Below are positions 1 to 62,928 of a stretch of DNA of 64,000 bases, piece by piece. Numbering within the stretch: the stretch's first letter is position 1; each line of letters starts with the position of its first letter. Both the position numbers and the translations under genes were made by a program. Under the pieces are notes generated by a model that worked only from the letters and a program-made list of their open reading frames with translations, did no database searches and was not told where the DNA came from. The stretch is from Amphiura filiformis (Eukaryota; Echinodermata; Ophiuroidea; Amphilepidida; Amphiuridae), in NCBI RefSeq assembly GCF_039555335.1, contig NC_092646.1, forward strand, positions 23,228,893 to 23,292,892, in the 5' to 3' direction.

Positions 1-2080
1 CCGAATTCTTGTTGGTTCTATTGTTCATGTTGATTGCCCTGTTTAATTGTCAAAAATTAATTAGATCCGAACTGTACATCCAGGATAAATATTTTACACT
101 GCTGAATTAGACCTAAATTATGTTTTAATTTGATTTCAGAAATGGTAAATGTACGAATAGAAGTTGCAAATTAAATTACTTCATAGACCTGTACAGTCTT
201 CGCTTTTGTGAATGCTACCGGTATTTAGCCTACTTTTTATAATTATCTTTTACGATATTATAATAATCTTATAGGCCTATGTGGGATTCCCCTTTTGCAC
301 CACCACATCACGTTTTGGTGTTTCATGTGCAATAAATGTAATATACTAAACCAATTGACAGATAAAATGGAATGCATAGGCAAAAAAAAATCAATATTCA
401 AATGTCTTTTTTTATATTAAATTAAAATATGCGTCAGTGTTGTTCAGTCTGCCGTCCCGTGCCCCGGTCATTAATGTCCCATGCTTTAAACCGTCCCGTC
501 TTATATAAGTTATTTTCAAAGTCATCCCGTGTTTACCCCCCCCCCTCCGTTGTCCCGTGCCCAGCCATCACGTGACCCGTCGTTTTTTCCTGCTACGGGA
601 CGAGATGTCATGTGTCCCGCTGTCTCATACCCGCATGCCGTTGCCCCCTCATGTCTGCTCAAGTTTCCATTCAAAACGTAGCATCCCCTATCCCCTATAA
701 CCAAAAAAATCGGATTCCCCGCCCACCGAGACTTCCCCCTCATAAATATTGACCGGTCCTTTTGTGCGGTATTTCATATGTATACGCGTACAGCGTTCAG
801 TGAGAGACTAGTCAGTCTTTTACAGTAATCAGGTAACCATTCAGTAATCAGCTACTGAACGATCAGCAATCAGTGGTCAGTGACTGAACAATCAGTAATC
901 AGCTCCTGATCAATCAGTAATCAGGTAACCATTCAGTAATCAGCAACTGGTCAATCAGCAATCAGTAGTCAGTGATCAGCAATCAGTAATCAGTGATCAG
1001 CAATCAGTGACCAGTCTTTTATACCTGCCGCCCCGCGTACCCCACTTACCCCAATTTACCAAATTTTCTCTTTGGTAGATGTTTATATAATTTAACTAAA
1101 TTTAGCCTTTTTTATTTGCCATATAAACATGATAAACTTCTACAATCTTGGAAATAAGTCTTGGAACGTTTACGTGTAAATAACGGAAAATTGTCACCCC
1201 TTTTCCCCATGCAATGCAATGTTGAGAAATGCCAATTTCATGTGAGGGCCCGGGGGAAGGGGAAGGGTAAATCATTGTTGTAGAAGTCATGTTTGTTCCC
1301 AAGCACAATATAGGCCCTACGCCATTTCCATGATCATAAGAAATTCTGGACGGAATTTCGGCAGAGTGTGCCACAAGCGTTCCAAGTACTTTTTTCCAAG
1401 ATTGTAGCTTCGTGACTGCGGCTATTCGGTTCCTCCGCAGTCCGCTCCGCACCGTAGACATGGTAGACAGCCGCTTGTCCCATTTATCATGTGATTAATT
1501 TTGTGCATCTTACCTGTAGCTGTAGAGCGATCACGCCGAAAACAATCATTCCATTCGTCAACTTGCTTTGATATTGATACATTTTATATTTATGGCGATA
1601 TTAATCATGACAAAATTTTAAAACTTTTTCTCCGCACAACTTTAAAGCTCCTCACTCACTGCTCACACCGTAGACAATGACGATGCTGACGATACTGCGC
1701 AGAAACCCTGCAGCGATACATTCCGGTTGTGTGATCCGCGGACACCATGCACACAGCCAATCGGTAATCAGTCCTGATCAGGTGAGAAACTTCAGGAAAT
1801 ACCACCTGTTGCGTGAGTTGGGGAAATCCCCGGCCGGCCGGCCAGCAAAATCGGCGCCGTAGTGAAACGTGTTGTACGTGCACTGCAACCACAGGCTCAG
1901 AAGTTTGGAAGCAACGATGACGCATGGATACATGGATACGTGAAATTTAAATTTTTGACGTTCTTTATAAACGATTGAGAATTTGAGATTAAACGTGTGA
2001 AATTACTCGAATGTGATAGCACATGATGAACATGATATAGTGCATTGATAATAAGCTGCTGTCATCGTGGGCCATAGAAA
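1..2080. other. Upstream region of the receptor gene, no gene recognised
   Basis: AT-rich DNA with short C-rich and G-rich runs (near 535-548 and 1248-1266). Apart from the cagtaatcag-type minisatellite at 797-1014 I see no coding exon or RNA gene. The short open frames here lack codon pattern, splice partners or recognisable motifs. The last stretch before 2081 should contain the receptor promoter and 5' UTR, but no convincing TATA box or initiator can be singled out. Confidence 0.5.
797..1014. repeat. Degenerate minisatellite of cagtaatcag-type units
   Basis: About twenty imperfect 10-11-bp units of the kind cagtaatcag, cagcaatcag and cagtgatcag follow one another. Three variants alternate irregularly, which suggests old slippage plus point mutation. 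No coding role is evident. Confidence 0.75.
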
Positions 2081-34769
<32,689 letters not shown>

Positions 34770-35084
34770 GCATATATTGCAACATGGCTATGTTTCAAAA
34801 CAGTATGATTGTTTGTTTTTTACTTCGTAGCTCGTCTCTTAAATATTGAAAATGTAAAATGCTTTGGAACAAATGGAAACGTGTGCTTTCATTCCTGGGA
34901 AAAGCAACATTCATCAGCATGAGGTGTGCTTTGGTCATTATTTCTACATTGTTGAATATGTACATAGAAACTATACATTTTGGTCTACTGATTAGTGGAC
35001 GCAAGCAAAACAAGGACTTGCTATTTAACACTGAACATTATTTATGTTAACATTGGTGTGTAAAATGTTTTATGCCTTGAAAAC

Positions 35085-35335
35085 ACAAGGAAAGTGACGG
35101 CGAAAGTGACAGCGACAGGAGAAATGACTTAAGATTAATAAACATGAGCAAGAGATATACATGTATTCTTTAAGCTTAAAAACATGAGCAAAGTGTACAG
35201 CAACAGAAGAGACATTATTTATCAGCTTAAAAATAAGGAAAGTGTACAGCAAAAGGAGAAATAACTCGTATAGCCTCAAAATATGAGCAAAGTGTACAGC
35301 AGGAGGAGAAATAACTCTGAAAGCAAGATGTGTAT
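35085..35335. repeat. Imperfect tandem repeat, four ~58-bp units
   Basis: Each unit has (a)aacatgagcaaagtgtacag or a variant, followed by a GGAGAAATGACTT/GGAGAAATAACTC type word. Located in the likely 3' UTR of the receptor. Confidence 0.65.
35137..35142 (+). terminator. Candidate polyadenylation signal of the receptor gene
   Basis: AATAAA 368 bp after the stop codon. Other A/T-rich candidates exist further on, so this is only the first canonical hexamer. Confidence 0.3.
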
Positions 35336-35490
35336 ATGATAATTTGACCAAACCGACCCAACTCGCCATATAACAAATTTGGAAGACTTGAATGTGTGTG
35401 GAAAATGTAGATATTTATTAAAAGATAGTGAAGGTAGTGTCTTACATTGTTGGTATATCTTCATGCAAGCTGAACCAGCACCAGGAATTT

Positions 35491-35653
35491 TGTCCATGTT
35501 GGATTTCGCAGTGGTAGATTTAAATTGCACACTAACCTTACCTTATCCCGCAGTGCGTATACATGCATACAAGGGCGATTTGTCCCAATGCTGGTGACAA
35601 AACTGCGTAAAGACACTGATTAGAATCTGCCACTGCGAAATCAAACATAACGT
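35491..35653. repeat. Inverted repeat, MITE-like
   Basis: CATGTTGGATTTCGCAGTGG at the left pairs with CCACTGCGAAATCAAACAT at the right. It shares the outer word CATGTTGGATTT with the element at 40517-40692, suggesting one family. Confidence 0.6.
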
Positions 35654-36190
35654 TACGCTCAAATTGGGTTGAGACACTAGTATAGAGCTGTGTGTAAGTA
35701 AAAAGATAGGCGAGATTCGTGTATTCAGTGCATGATATATGTACAGTGTATAAAGATAAGTTTATTAAGAAAAAATGAAACTATTTTGATGCCAATTTGT
35801 TGATAGCAGTTATTAAAACAAACAAAAAAATTTGATAATAGTTGTAATTTGTTGATAGCAGTTAGTAAATAAGCACAATTTTATTTGCTCCTTTATTTAA
35901 TATTGTTACCTGGTCAGTTTCTATGTGTACATCGTTTACTAACAGTATTTAATGTTTTCTGTAAAACAGAAAAACTGAGTGAGGGGAAAGAGAGAGAGAG
36001 AGAGAGAATGAAAATGAGGTGAGAAAGGATGAGAGAAATTAATTAGATATTGTTGAGTGATGCATACACCTAAATGTAGTTTACATAAATGCTTTTATAA
36101 TATATTTTGTAAGTTGTAAGTTATTGTTTTGTGTTTGTGTTAGCTTATAGCATATTATCAGCTTATGAAACAATCATATACATCTATGTA

Positions 36191-37727
36191 CAGGTCCGTA
36201 GCCAGAATTTTTTTGTGTGTGAGGGTGCGGATTCTCCAAATGCAGACCTTTTCAAGAGAAATCTTCATTCTGGCAAAAAGTAGACCTTGATCCCCTCTGC
36301 AATTGATTTTTAAATTCTATTTTTTAACAAATTGCATAGAAAGTTCATGATTTGGGGTATGGTATATTTGTAAAAAATTTGATATGGCCATGCATTTTGA
36401 GTTGGGCCGGTAATGCGTTACATGTTTTCGCGAGATGAAAATTGCATGTTTTTCGTTTAGATATGAATATCTTTCACATATTATACCCAACATAATATAA
36501 AAGTATACATTTTCTGGCTGCAAATGATCCAAGGAATCCAAAAATGCACTTTAAAATGACACAGGGTGTTACACTAAGGAGTTATGAAACTGAAAATACC
36601 AAATATTTTAGGGAAAAAATGTAAAATTTGACAAATTAAAAAAAAAAGTTAGCTTCACCCCACATATTTAAAAGTTCCATATTTGGATTCCTCTCAGTCA
36701 GAGCTTTAAATACATATATAACATCATAGGGTTCAATAAAAGTAAAATGATTTTGCGCCAGCCTCTTTCAAGGCATATTTTCCCATTGACTTCAATGTGT
36801 AACCCGAACGGAAAATAAAATATGCAAAATTGCTTCTCAAAGCAAATTAAATTACCTGGAATATGATTGTATGGTGTTATAGTATGCAGTGAAGTGAATT
36901 GTAAAAATGTGAAAAAAGAAATGGACCTCTTGCATCATATGACCCCTTGGGGTCACTTTTATTAAATTTGCTCCTCCTGATCCTCCTCCTGATCCTCCTC
37001 CACCCCGCACATTATGCTAATTAGATGCAAATAATTCAAATGTTAATAACTTTTTACAACTTTTTAAAGGTTTACTGTATTGGTCTCATCACAAGCTTTA
37101 ATTTGACACCAAATTTAACTACATAGGCTGCATATTAACTGAGAAAATTACAAAGGGGGGAGCGTGGCGCAATGGTTAGAGTACTTGCCTTTAGTGCATG
37201 AGGTCCCGGGTTCGATTCCCGGCGGTGGCAATTGGCTGGGATATTGACTTGGAAAAAAAAAAAAAGTCTGAAATTAATTAGCAACATCTGTAGATTAAAT
37301 TCAGACTTCCGCTCTCCCCATGGTTCATTTAGAATTGGGTAAATGAATCATGAAAGTACTCCGCCCTTCGGAGGGGACGTTAAGCCGTCGGTCCCGTGTG
37401 CAGAGAGCCATACCTGTACATGTATCTCGCAGCCAGTTTCGAAAAGAGTAGGGTGTTAACCCCTGACTGTTCCCAACCCGTCCCGGCGTTCAAATGGACC
37501 CCAATGGAAATAAGCTTCAATAGAGGCTTTCTTGGGTTATCCAGGGTTCTCACAACCCGAACAAATCAAATCAAATCAAAAAAAAAAAGATGAACCCTAA
37601 AATGCAGCGCATGTAACATCTCCACCTATTTACTGGCCCAACTCAAAACGCATGGCCATATTTTGGGCCCAATTTTTCTATTTTTTTAGTGTGTCGCCAC
37701 CCCACATACCCCCTGGCTATGGACCAT
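36191..37727. mobile_element. hAT-type element, 1.54 kb, perfect 8-bp TSD, split by a SINE
   Basis: TCTATGTA occurs at 36183-36190 and 37728-37735. Ends GGTCCGTAGCCAG and CTGGCTATGGACC are inverse repeats with one difference. The interior has no transposase. The SINE at 37155-37590 lies within it, so the SINE inserted later or was carried along. Confidence 0.82.
37155..37590 (+). mobile_element. tRNA-derived SINE, ~435 bp, essentially full length
   Basis: Pol III A box (TGGCGCAATGG, 37165-37175) and B box (GGTTCGATTCC, 37208-37220) are spaced as in a tRNA. The body contains a conserved central part (CTTCGGAGGGGACGTTAAGC, GTCGGTCCCGTGTG) and the tail is (AAATC)n followed by A11. The tail repeat implies mobilisation by a LINE recognising that 3' end. 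It is not a functional tRNA gene. Confidence 0.85.
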
Positions 37728-39312
37728 TCTATGTAATCATATAATACTCAGGAAAACTGGTCAAACATGTATGATAAATAAGGACCAGAGGTGTACAGTA
37801 ACTTTTGGTCTGCCCAACATACTGGTACTCATTAATGTACACTACTTAAACATTTAAAGGATCAGAATCTCTCAATCTTGAATTTCATTCTTTCTTATCT
37901 GTTCTTATGGTGCTGACCAAAATGTTTTTTCAGTGTCGCAGGACATCAGTACTTGGTACTGCACATGTTCTGTTACCTTAACATTGCTGAATGAAATGAC
38001 ACTCTCCTGATTTATTGATTAATAATAAACAAGTCTGATCCTTTAATGTTCTTTTTGAGTAGTGTATATTAAGCAGGTGAAATTGACACCACTCAATTGG
38101 ACATGTAATTTTGCAATGTGAACAACCCATACAGCCTTTGTATCGGGGCGTGGAAGTAAGAATTCCAAATTTTCTTATTTCTTGACCCAAGGCTAATTCG
38201 CCAGCGAAGTGGTTACATAACTCCCTGGTAACAGGATCAAGAACCTTTTGGTATTGGTAGCGATCATTTCGATCGTGGTGCATAACTTATAAGCGTGATC
38301 CAGTTGACATACAGATAATAGGATTACATGTAACACATCGCTGGCGAATAGCAAAATTGTATGCTTAATTTGTTGGGATTGGCCTTTCATTTCCTTGCTT
38401 TTTTCTCTTCAGTTGTTTCTTTCTTGTTTATCCATACAGGCCAGCATGCTTATTTGCGACCATCCACCAAAAAGGGGTCAAAATGTCGAAAAAAGTATTT
38501 ATATGATATGGATAATTGAGCCAAAAGGATTTTTCAAACTAACCTTCCTAACAAGCAATATGGACATGCAATTTGTCATTGTAAAGCTTATTTCGTAGAC
38601 AATTTACCTGTTCAATATCTCACAAATTGAAAATGCAGACTTTACAGTTCATTTGTGGTGGAGGGTCACATAGTAGCTTTTCAGCAAGTTTCAACATTTT
38701 TAGTGAATATTTTGTTTTAATAAAAGACATAATTTTTGTGTGTGTAAAGTATAATTAGCTAGCATGCTTGATGAGCAAATTATTGGGCTCCATGTTGTAT
38801 GAGAACCAACAAATTGAGAGAGGGGGATGATGATTTGGACTCATTGGCTCAAAATATCATAGTAAAATATCAAAATGCAATTAAATTTTCAGCCTATTTT
38901 AGACCTAAAATCATAATCAGATGGGGTGCATTACTCCAAAATGAATTTTACAACATATCGGAAGTGCTAAACCCATCGTAAGACCCAACCCCATTTTCAA
39001 CTTTTCCATGGGGTATATAGGCCTACTGTAAAGATTCACCCAATGCCACACATGTGCTCCTTTGTCTAAGGGTAAAAGTTGCATACAAATAGAGAGCTTT
39101 CTCCTAAAATCCCAACAAGAATAAGGGGTTTGTGTCCTTGTTTGCAAGTGAGATATTTACAGGAGGGTACTTTTAGTTCATGCCTAAAATTCCAATTATT
39201 TCAAGGGAGCCCATGGGCGCCATCAGGCGAATCTTTACAGTATGTTGGCAGTACGATGAGTTTAGACTTATGATGGATGAAAGGACTTATGTGCCATAAA
39301 TGTTGCAAAAAT

Positions 39313-39580
39313 GGGCTATTCCATTAAAAATCCACACTACCCCTGTGGAAGATTTAGCATAAGTCTTCAATCGAGGGAGTATAAGTTTCGAATTGAATAC
39401 ACAATTGGATAACTTCCATTTAAAACACTCACTCCAGTTGTGGAAGATATAGGTAAAGCCATAATACAGGGGGAGTATGGGTTTCAAAATGATTAACCCT
39501 GACCAATTACATACATACTCCCTCTATGGAAGAAATTTCCAAAATCTTCCATAATGGTAGTGTGGATTTTAAATGGACCC
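39313..39580. mobile_element. TIR MITE, ~268 bp
   Basis: CCATTAAAAATCCACACTAC at the left, GTAGTGTGGATTTTAAATGG at the right, with internal TGGAAGAT repeats (GTGGAAGATTTAG, GTTGTGGAAGATATAG). Confidence 0.75.
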
Positions 39581-39974
39581 CTAAAACCAAATTACTTGGC
39601 ACAAAATAAGGTAAAATTTATGAAGTGTGCCAGACATTTTCTGGTGCTATTTTATCTTTTTGGTGGTGCTAAGTGGGACAACTTTCAAATGTTGCCGTCC
39701 TTTTGAATTTCATCCTATGTAGCCCCCATTTTAGGTTCAAATCTGGGTTGGTCAGGAGATTTTTCTCACAGGTGGTCATGCATGGTAGCGAAGGTAGGAC
39801 TAATATATTTTGGAACTAATTATTTATTATTTTTAAATAAACTGATTTATTTATTATTTCAAACATGACATCGTAAAAATATGCAAAATAAAAATGCTTC
39901 CGTTTTTCAAGAAATTTATTTGAAGTTTGTCTGTTATTACACTGGCTATTTGTTACATAATAAAAAAAACAACT

Positions 39975-40227
39975 GATGTGATCAAGCAAAGTTTAGCCTC
40001 CTGTCGATCCTATATTAATGTTTATTTTTCATTATATCACCGACTAGTTTCAACCAGGAGTTTCAACGCTGGCCTCTTGATCAAGATCAATTTATGGTTC
40101 TGCAGAAAGATTTTTCTTTTATGGTGCTGGAACCAATGAAAATAGAGAAGAAAAACAACAATTTCGACCTTTGATCCCAAAATCAAATTGACCAACATCT
40201 AACTGATTTTCACTTGATCACGCCACA
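39975..40227. mobile_element. Probable divergent member of the TGTGAT(..)GATCAAGCAA MITE family
   Basis: GATGTGATCAAGCAAAG at the left and CTGATTTTCACTTGATCACG plus CCACAT at the right resemble the ends of 6374-8933 and 24048-24239, with more mismatches. The boundary is approximate. Confidence 0.45.
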
Positions 40228-40516
40228 TGGTTGTACTGCAGAGTTGTACTGCAAGGTTTGTCAAATGTGATACTTTTTGTTTGAATTTCTTACAAAATTC
40301 AAATTTTGAGTACAGTTTGCTGCTAAAGCGGACAATTTCACATAATGCTAAAACCAACATGTCCCTTCTTATAAGTACAGTGATTTGCGTTCCTTCACAT
40401 ACTTGTTCTGCCACTTTCCAATTTACACATTTTGATTGAAATATTAAATATTGAATCCACTTTGGGATTTGTTGAATTTGGTTGAGAATTTATCATAGTA
40501 CCACTAGATAAAGCGC

Positions 40517-40692
40517 GTCTCGTCTCAAGTTGAGAGTAATGCCATGTTGGATTTTGCAATTGCAGATTAAAATAGGTGCATTGACATGGTTGCATTGCCA
40601 GCCTACGCAGGGTTAGGTATAGCTTGTGCTATATCGAATATGCCACTGCATGCAAAATTCAACATGGCTTTACTCTCAACTTGAGACAAGAC
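40517..40692. mobile_element. Palindromic MITE, ~176 bp
   Basis: GTCTCAAGTTGAGAGTAATG at the left; inverse CTTTACTCTCAACTTGAGAC at the right, continuing through CCATGTTGGATTTTGCA / TGCAAAATTCAACATGG. Confidence 0.78.
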
Positions 40693-40961
40693 AGACTAGT
40701 ATAATACTAGGGCATCGATTGGGCAATATTCACAAGTTCCAGTGATAGCTGCTTATGGGTGAGTTCAGTCAATCAAAACAGCTAAAATATCTCAAAATTC
40801 AAATGTTAGCATTTTCTATCCATGTGCTGGAACTGTGCAAATGGCTAACACAAAAAGCATGTGATATCAAATGGACAAGTTTACTCTTACATTTGACATG
40901 AACTTTTTCTCATCCGCAATAGCTGCCAGGTGACGTATTGAATGTACAAATTGTCTAATAG

Positions 40962-41165
40962 CAGGGTCAGAAATTCGCAACCTAGTGCGAGAATCCTTTT
41001 GGATTCTCCCAGTGGAATTTTGCAAGAATCCATGGATTCTCGCCATATAACTTTGTTTGATATAAACTGAAATATTTACGAGAATCCATTTATATTCTTG
41101 CAATTTTGTTGACGAGAATCTTTGGGAGAATGGATTCTCGGATTCTTGCCGAATTTCTGACCCTG
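40962..41165. mobile_element. hAT-like MITE, ~204 bp, with GGATTCTCG internal repeats
   Basis: CAGGGTCAGAAATTCG at the left and CGAATTTCTGACCCTG at the right. The interior repeats GAGAATCC and GGATTCTCG many times in both orientations. No complete 8-bp duplication (only AATAG is shared). Confidence 0.72.
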
Positions 41166-41988
41166 AATAGCTACATGGCAGCTATTGCAGATGGGGCTTT
41201 CTGGCACTAATCACTCAAAGCGATGCTGTTGAATTTGGAAACCACAGTTAAATGCAAGATGTCAACACTGTGGACAGCCACTGACACAAATTGTTTACAA
41301 TGTTTTGTGAAGCATGTACAATTATGGCCTACTTAATGCTTTATGGTCACTTGGAGAAGCAGTTACACAGAAAATATTTTGCACATACTATCTCAAATTG
41401 TCCCTTTAAGGAATTGGGCTCTCATTCAAAAAGGTCAAGTCACTTTTGCAAAGCAGTTGGTTACTGATCTATCTGCACAAAACATGGTTTGAATTGACTA
41501 ATTGGAGCTTCTTGAACCAGCTGAAGGTGAACAAGAGGATACTTCAAACAATTATTGTCGTATTGTAGTTGCCACCAGCATACTCTGTACAAATTACGTG
41601 CACCCAGACATACATGCTGTATCAAAATGATTGTTCTCCAGCAGTTCCCAGTGATTTATGTAAACAACTGCCTCATCAAACTCCAACATGCCCCTAATTT
41701 GTAGATAATGTTTTCAAAACATAAAACTACAATTCTGTTTAATTTCAAGGGGATTCAATGTTGCATTTGAAAGAAACAGACTATTTAATAAAAAAAATAC
41801 AACAAAATGGGTCACAATCATTTTGAAACAGGCTGCAGAAGTGCCTCAAAGTGTTTTCTATTCCCTATTTTTCATTCATATCACAGTATATATGTCAATG
41901 TGATATGCATGTAGAAACACATTTGATCTGCATACATGTTTTTAGCCAAGTGTGAGTATAAAGTCAGTTAGTCCATGAGTAGAATACA

Positions 41989-59189
<17,201 letters not shown>

Positions 59190-59680
59190 CTTTGAAGCGT
59201 TTGAAGTTATTTTATGAGACCACTTTCCACAAACACTGTCGTTTCCTATTGACTTGACCTACGACTTTATAGAGTCTATTGAGGACGATTGAAACTCGTA
59301 CGCATGCTTTATCTCTGTGAGGGCACTGTATTGGGATAGTGTTACTTAGGCTACAGTCAATCATCTCGTTATTTTGGCATGATTGATGATTAATTTGGCC
59401 AGGCTGATTTTGGCTTTCTGTTTCAATGAATCCACTTCAGGCCATAAATCATAAACAGATAATAAATAAAATGAATAAATAAAAATTAAACAAATAAATA
59501 AATAAACACAAGTCATGCACAATAAGAAATTAAACAAAGGAACAAAATGCTAAAGCCTAATACAAATAAATTAACTGAATAGAATTAGAAATGGTTTGAG
59601 AAAGAACTTGAGTTGAACTTAAAAAATAAACAAGGAAATTTGAAAAAGAGGAAAAAAAAGAAAGAAAGCCCCAGGGAAGA
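59190..59680. other. COPS5 upstream region
   Basis: The 5' UTR and promoter of COPS5 (- strand) must lie within the first few hundred bases. No TATA box stands out, as is usual for housekeeping genes. From 59460 the sequence becomes A-rich and leads into microsatellites. Confidence 0.4.
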
Positions 59681-59683
59681 AAA

Positions 59684-60078
<395 letters not shown>

Positions 60079-60343
60079 AAAGAAAAAATACCACCCGGAT
60101 ATCCTAAGCTAACGCTAAATACGGCGCCGCCACCTAACGGAAAGAAAGAAGTTAGTAATCAGTTGCTATCTACTGAAAATAGTAATCATTTGCTATCTAC
60201 TGATGATAGTAATCAGTTTGCTATCTACTGAAGATATTAATCATTTGCTATATCGATCTACTGAAGATAGTAATCAGTTGCTATCTTCTGAAGATAGTAA
60301 TCATTTGCTATCTACTGAAGATATAATAATCATTTGCTATCTA

Positions 60344-61162
60344 GGGTACCTGCAGGTAATATGGGACCATTAAGGACGTTTAGCTTATTTGCATAAAAAC
60401 TAAAGAAGATATGCCCACAAGAGATTGTTATGATGAACAACCTGTCCTTTAAGATTAATAAAACAGGCAATGTTACCTTGTTTTTATGTTTGTTTGGGCG
60501 CTATGACGTCAAAATGACGTCATCGTCAAGTGTCCCATATTACCTGCATGTGCAGGTAATATGGGACACTGTGTTATCTCTATGGTGAAAATCAAAAAGT
60601 TCAGAAAATCACTCTTTTGTTCTAAAAACATTTTTGTTACATGATTTTGAATGTTAAATGCAAATTTCTACAAGAAAATTCAATTTTCTAAATAGTTTTG
60701 CTTTTCGCATTGACAATGCACACAATTTCCTATGTGTCCCATATTACCTGCACCCATTCAGTTGAAAATCAGAGAAAATAATCATTTATAAAGGAAAGTG
60801 CCACTTGTCAGTGGAATTTTACCTGCTGATAAGCTTAACCCATCACCTAAAGATCATAAAAATGACAAATGCCCCTCAGTACCAGAGTTTTTGGATACAC
60901 AATCATAAAATGTGACGTCATTGATTTTATATCAGGCCAAAAAAAAAGCGACATAATTTTTTGGGCAATTTCACTCTTTTTGGCATTGATTTCCAAGAGT
61001 TTGATACACAGACTCCAAAACTGCATTTCTAGAAGCACAATTGATGTCTCTAAACACTTAACAAATCAACTTAAAGTGTTTACCTTCTCTAAAGCTACTT
61101 TTTGTTAAAATGAAAACAGGTGTCCCATATTACCTGCTGTCCCATATTACCTGCACCTACCC
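60344..61162. mobile_element. TA-flanked element with AGGTAATATGGGAC repeats, 819 bp
   Basis: It interrupts a satellite unit exactly (ctatcta / ctgaagatag), with TA on both sides. Ends GGGTACCTGCAGGTAATATG and, inverted, GGGTAGGTGCAGGTAATATG. The word GCAGGTAATATGGGAC occurs at both ends, twice head to head at 60534-60570, once near 60735 and twice at the right end. No coding frame of note. Confidence 0.82.
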
Positions 61163-61322
61163 TACTGAAGATAGTAATCATTTGCTATTTACTGAAGATA
61201 GTAATCGTTTGCTATCTACTGAAGATAGTAATCAGATGCTATCTACTGAAGATAGTAATCAATAGCAATTAGATGCTATCTACTGAAGAAAGTGTTCATT
61301 GATATCTAATGAAGATAGTATT

Positions 61323-62177
61323 CATTATATCACTCATACATAAATTCTAGACAGTTCATTGGTTGATTACCGTTTGCCATTTTTACTATCACCTCCTCCG
61401 TGTGATAGTCTTTACCATCATAGCGCTCTGCCGTAGCCTGCGCCAAGCCGAGCGCTGACTCTTGGACTCGCCGATTTAGTTATGGGGTGGACCCCAAAAT
61501 GTGAAGTATATCACGGCAAAACATGGTGTTATGTTGACGAAAAATAGTATTTAGTAATAGAATTTATGTACGAGTGATATAAAACAAATATTAACTGTCT
61601 TAAATTTGTGTAATAGTCGAAATATAATCACGAGGTGAAAGATGGATTGTTCCATTCCACTCGCCGCCCGGCTCGTGGAATGGAACAATCCATCTTTCAC
61701 CGAGTGATTATATTTCACCATCACACTCATAGACAGTTAATATTTGTATATTATATCACTCATACATAAATTCTAGACAGTTCATTGGTTGATTACCGTT
61801 TGCCATTTTTACTATCACCTCCTCCGTGTGATAGTCTTTACCATCATAGCGCTCTGCCGTAGTGCGCCAAGCCGAGCGCTGACTCTTGGACTCGCCGATT
61901 TAGTTATGGGGTGGACCCCAAAATGTGAAGTATATCACGGCAAAACATGGTGTTATGTTGACGAAAAATAGTATTTAGTAATAGAATTTATGTACGAGTG
62001 ATATAAAACAAATATTAACTGTCTTAAATTTGTGTAATGGTCGAAATATAATCACTCGGTGAAAGATGGATTGTTCCATTCCACTCGCCGTTCCGGCTCG
62101 TGGAATGGAACAATCCATCTTTCACCTCGTGATTATATTTTGACCATCACACTCATAGACAGTTAATATTTGTATAC
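61323..62177. mobile_element. Two tandem ~427-bp copies of a hairpin-containing element
   Basis: Copies begin TATATCACTCATACATAAAT at 61324 and 61750 and are nearly identical. Each has a long hairpin: GAAAGATGGATTGTTCCATT (61640; 62062) against its inverse, with a short GC-rich loop. The insertion sits within a variant satellite unit (gatagtattca / ctgatatctactg). The word TATATCACGGCAAAACATGG is shared by both copies. Confidence 0.8.
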
Positions 62178-62928
62178 TGATATCTACTGAAGATAGTAAT
62201 CATTTGCTATCTACTGAAGATAGTAATCAGTTGCTATCTACTGAAGATAGTAATCATTTGCTATCTACTGAAGATAGTAATCAGTTGCTATCTACTGAAG
62301 ATAGTATTCACTGATATCTACTGAAGATAGTAATTATTTGCTATCTACTGAAGATAGTAATCAGTTGCTATTTACTGAAGATAGTAATCATTTGCTATCT
62401 ACTGAAGATAGTAATCAGATGCTATCTACTGAAGATAGTAATCAGTTGCTATCTACTGACGAGTAATCAGATAGAAGATAGTAATCAGATGCTATCTACA
62501 GAAGATAGTAATCAATAGCAATTAGATGCTATCTACTGAAGAAAGTGTTCATTGATATCTAATGAAGATAGTATTCACTGATATCTACTGAAGATAGTAA
62601 TCATTTGCTATCTACTGAAGATAGTAATCAGTTGCTATCTACTGAAGATAGTAATCATTTGCTATCTATTGAAGATAGTAATCAGTTGCTATCTTCTGAA
62701 GATAGTAATCGTTTGCTATTTACTGAAGATAGTAATCAGATACTATCTACTGAAGATAGTAATCAGTTGCTATCTTCTGAAGATAGTATTCATTTGCTAT
62801 CTACTGAAGATAGTAATCAGTTGCTATCTTCTGAAGATAGTAATCATTTGCTATCTACTGAAGATAGTAATCAGTTGCTATCTTCTGAAGATAGTAATCA
62901 TTTGCTATCTACTGAAGATTACAAGATA

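Larger units (their letters stand above)
34770..41988. other. Intergenic region between the converging genes
   Basis: Contains 3' UTRs of both genes and the elements listed. In 35654-36180, 37730-39310, 39585-39970, 40230-40510 and 41170-41985 nothing coding is seen; a (GA)n run sits at 35989-36006. Downstream of COPS5 an ATTAAA on the - strand near 41773 is a possible poly(A) signal. Confidence 0.5.

Noticed and set aside
1656-1925. Cys/His-containing frame on the - strand that might suggest a zinc finger
   Set aside because: The cysteine and histidine spacing fits no known finger and no neighbouring exon extends it.
37155-37230. Possible tRNA gene (good A and B boxes)
   Set aside because: No complete cloverleaf; the boxes are followed by a SINE body and an (AAATC)n tail.
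41401-41425. TTAAGGAATTGGGCTCTCAT as an end of the 19197-19789 family
   Set aside because: Only about 12 bp match and no inverted partner was found nearby.
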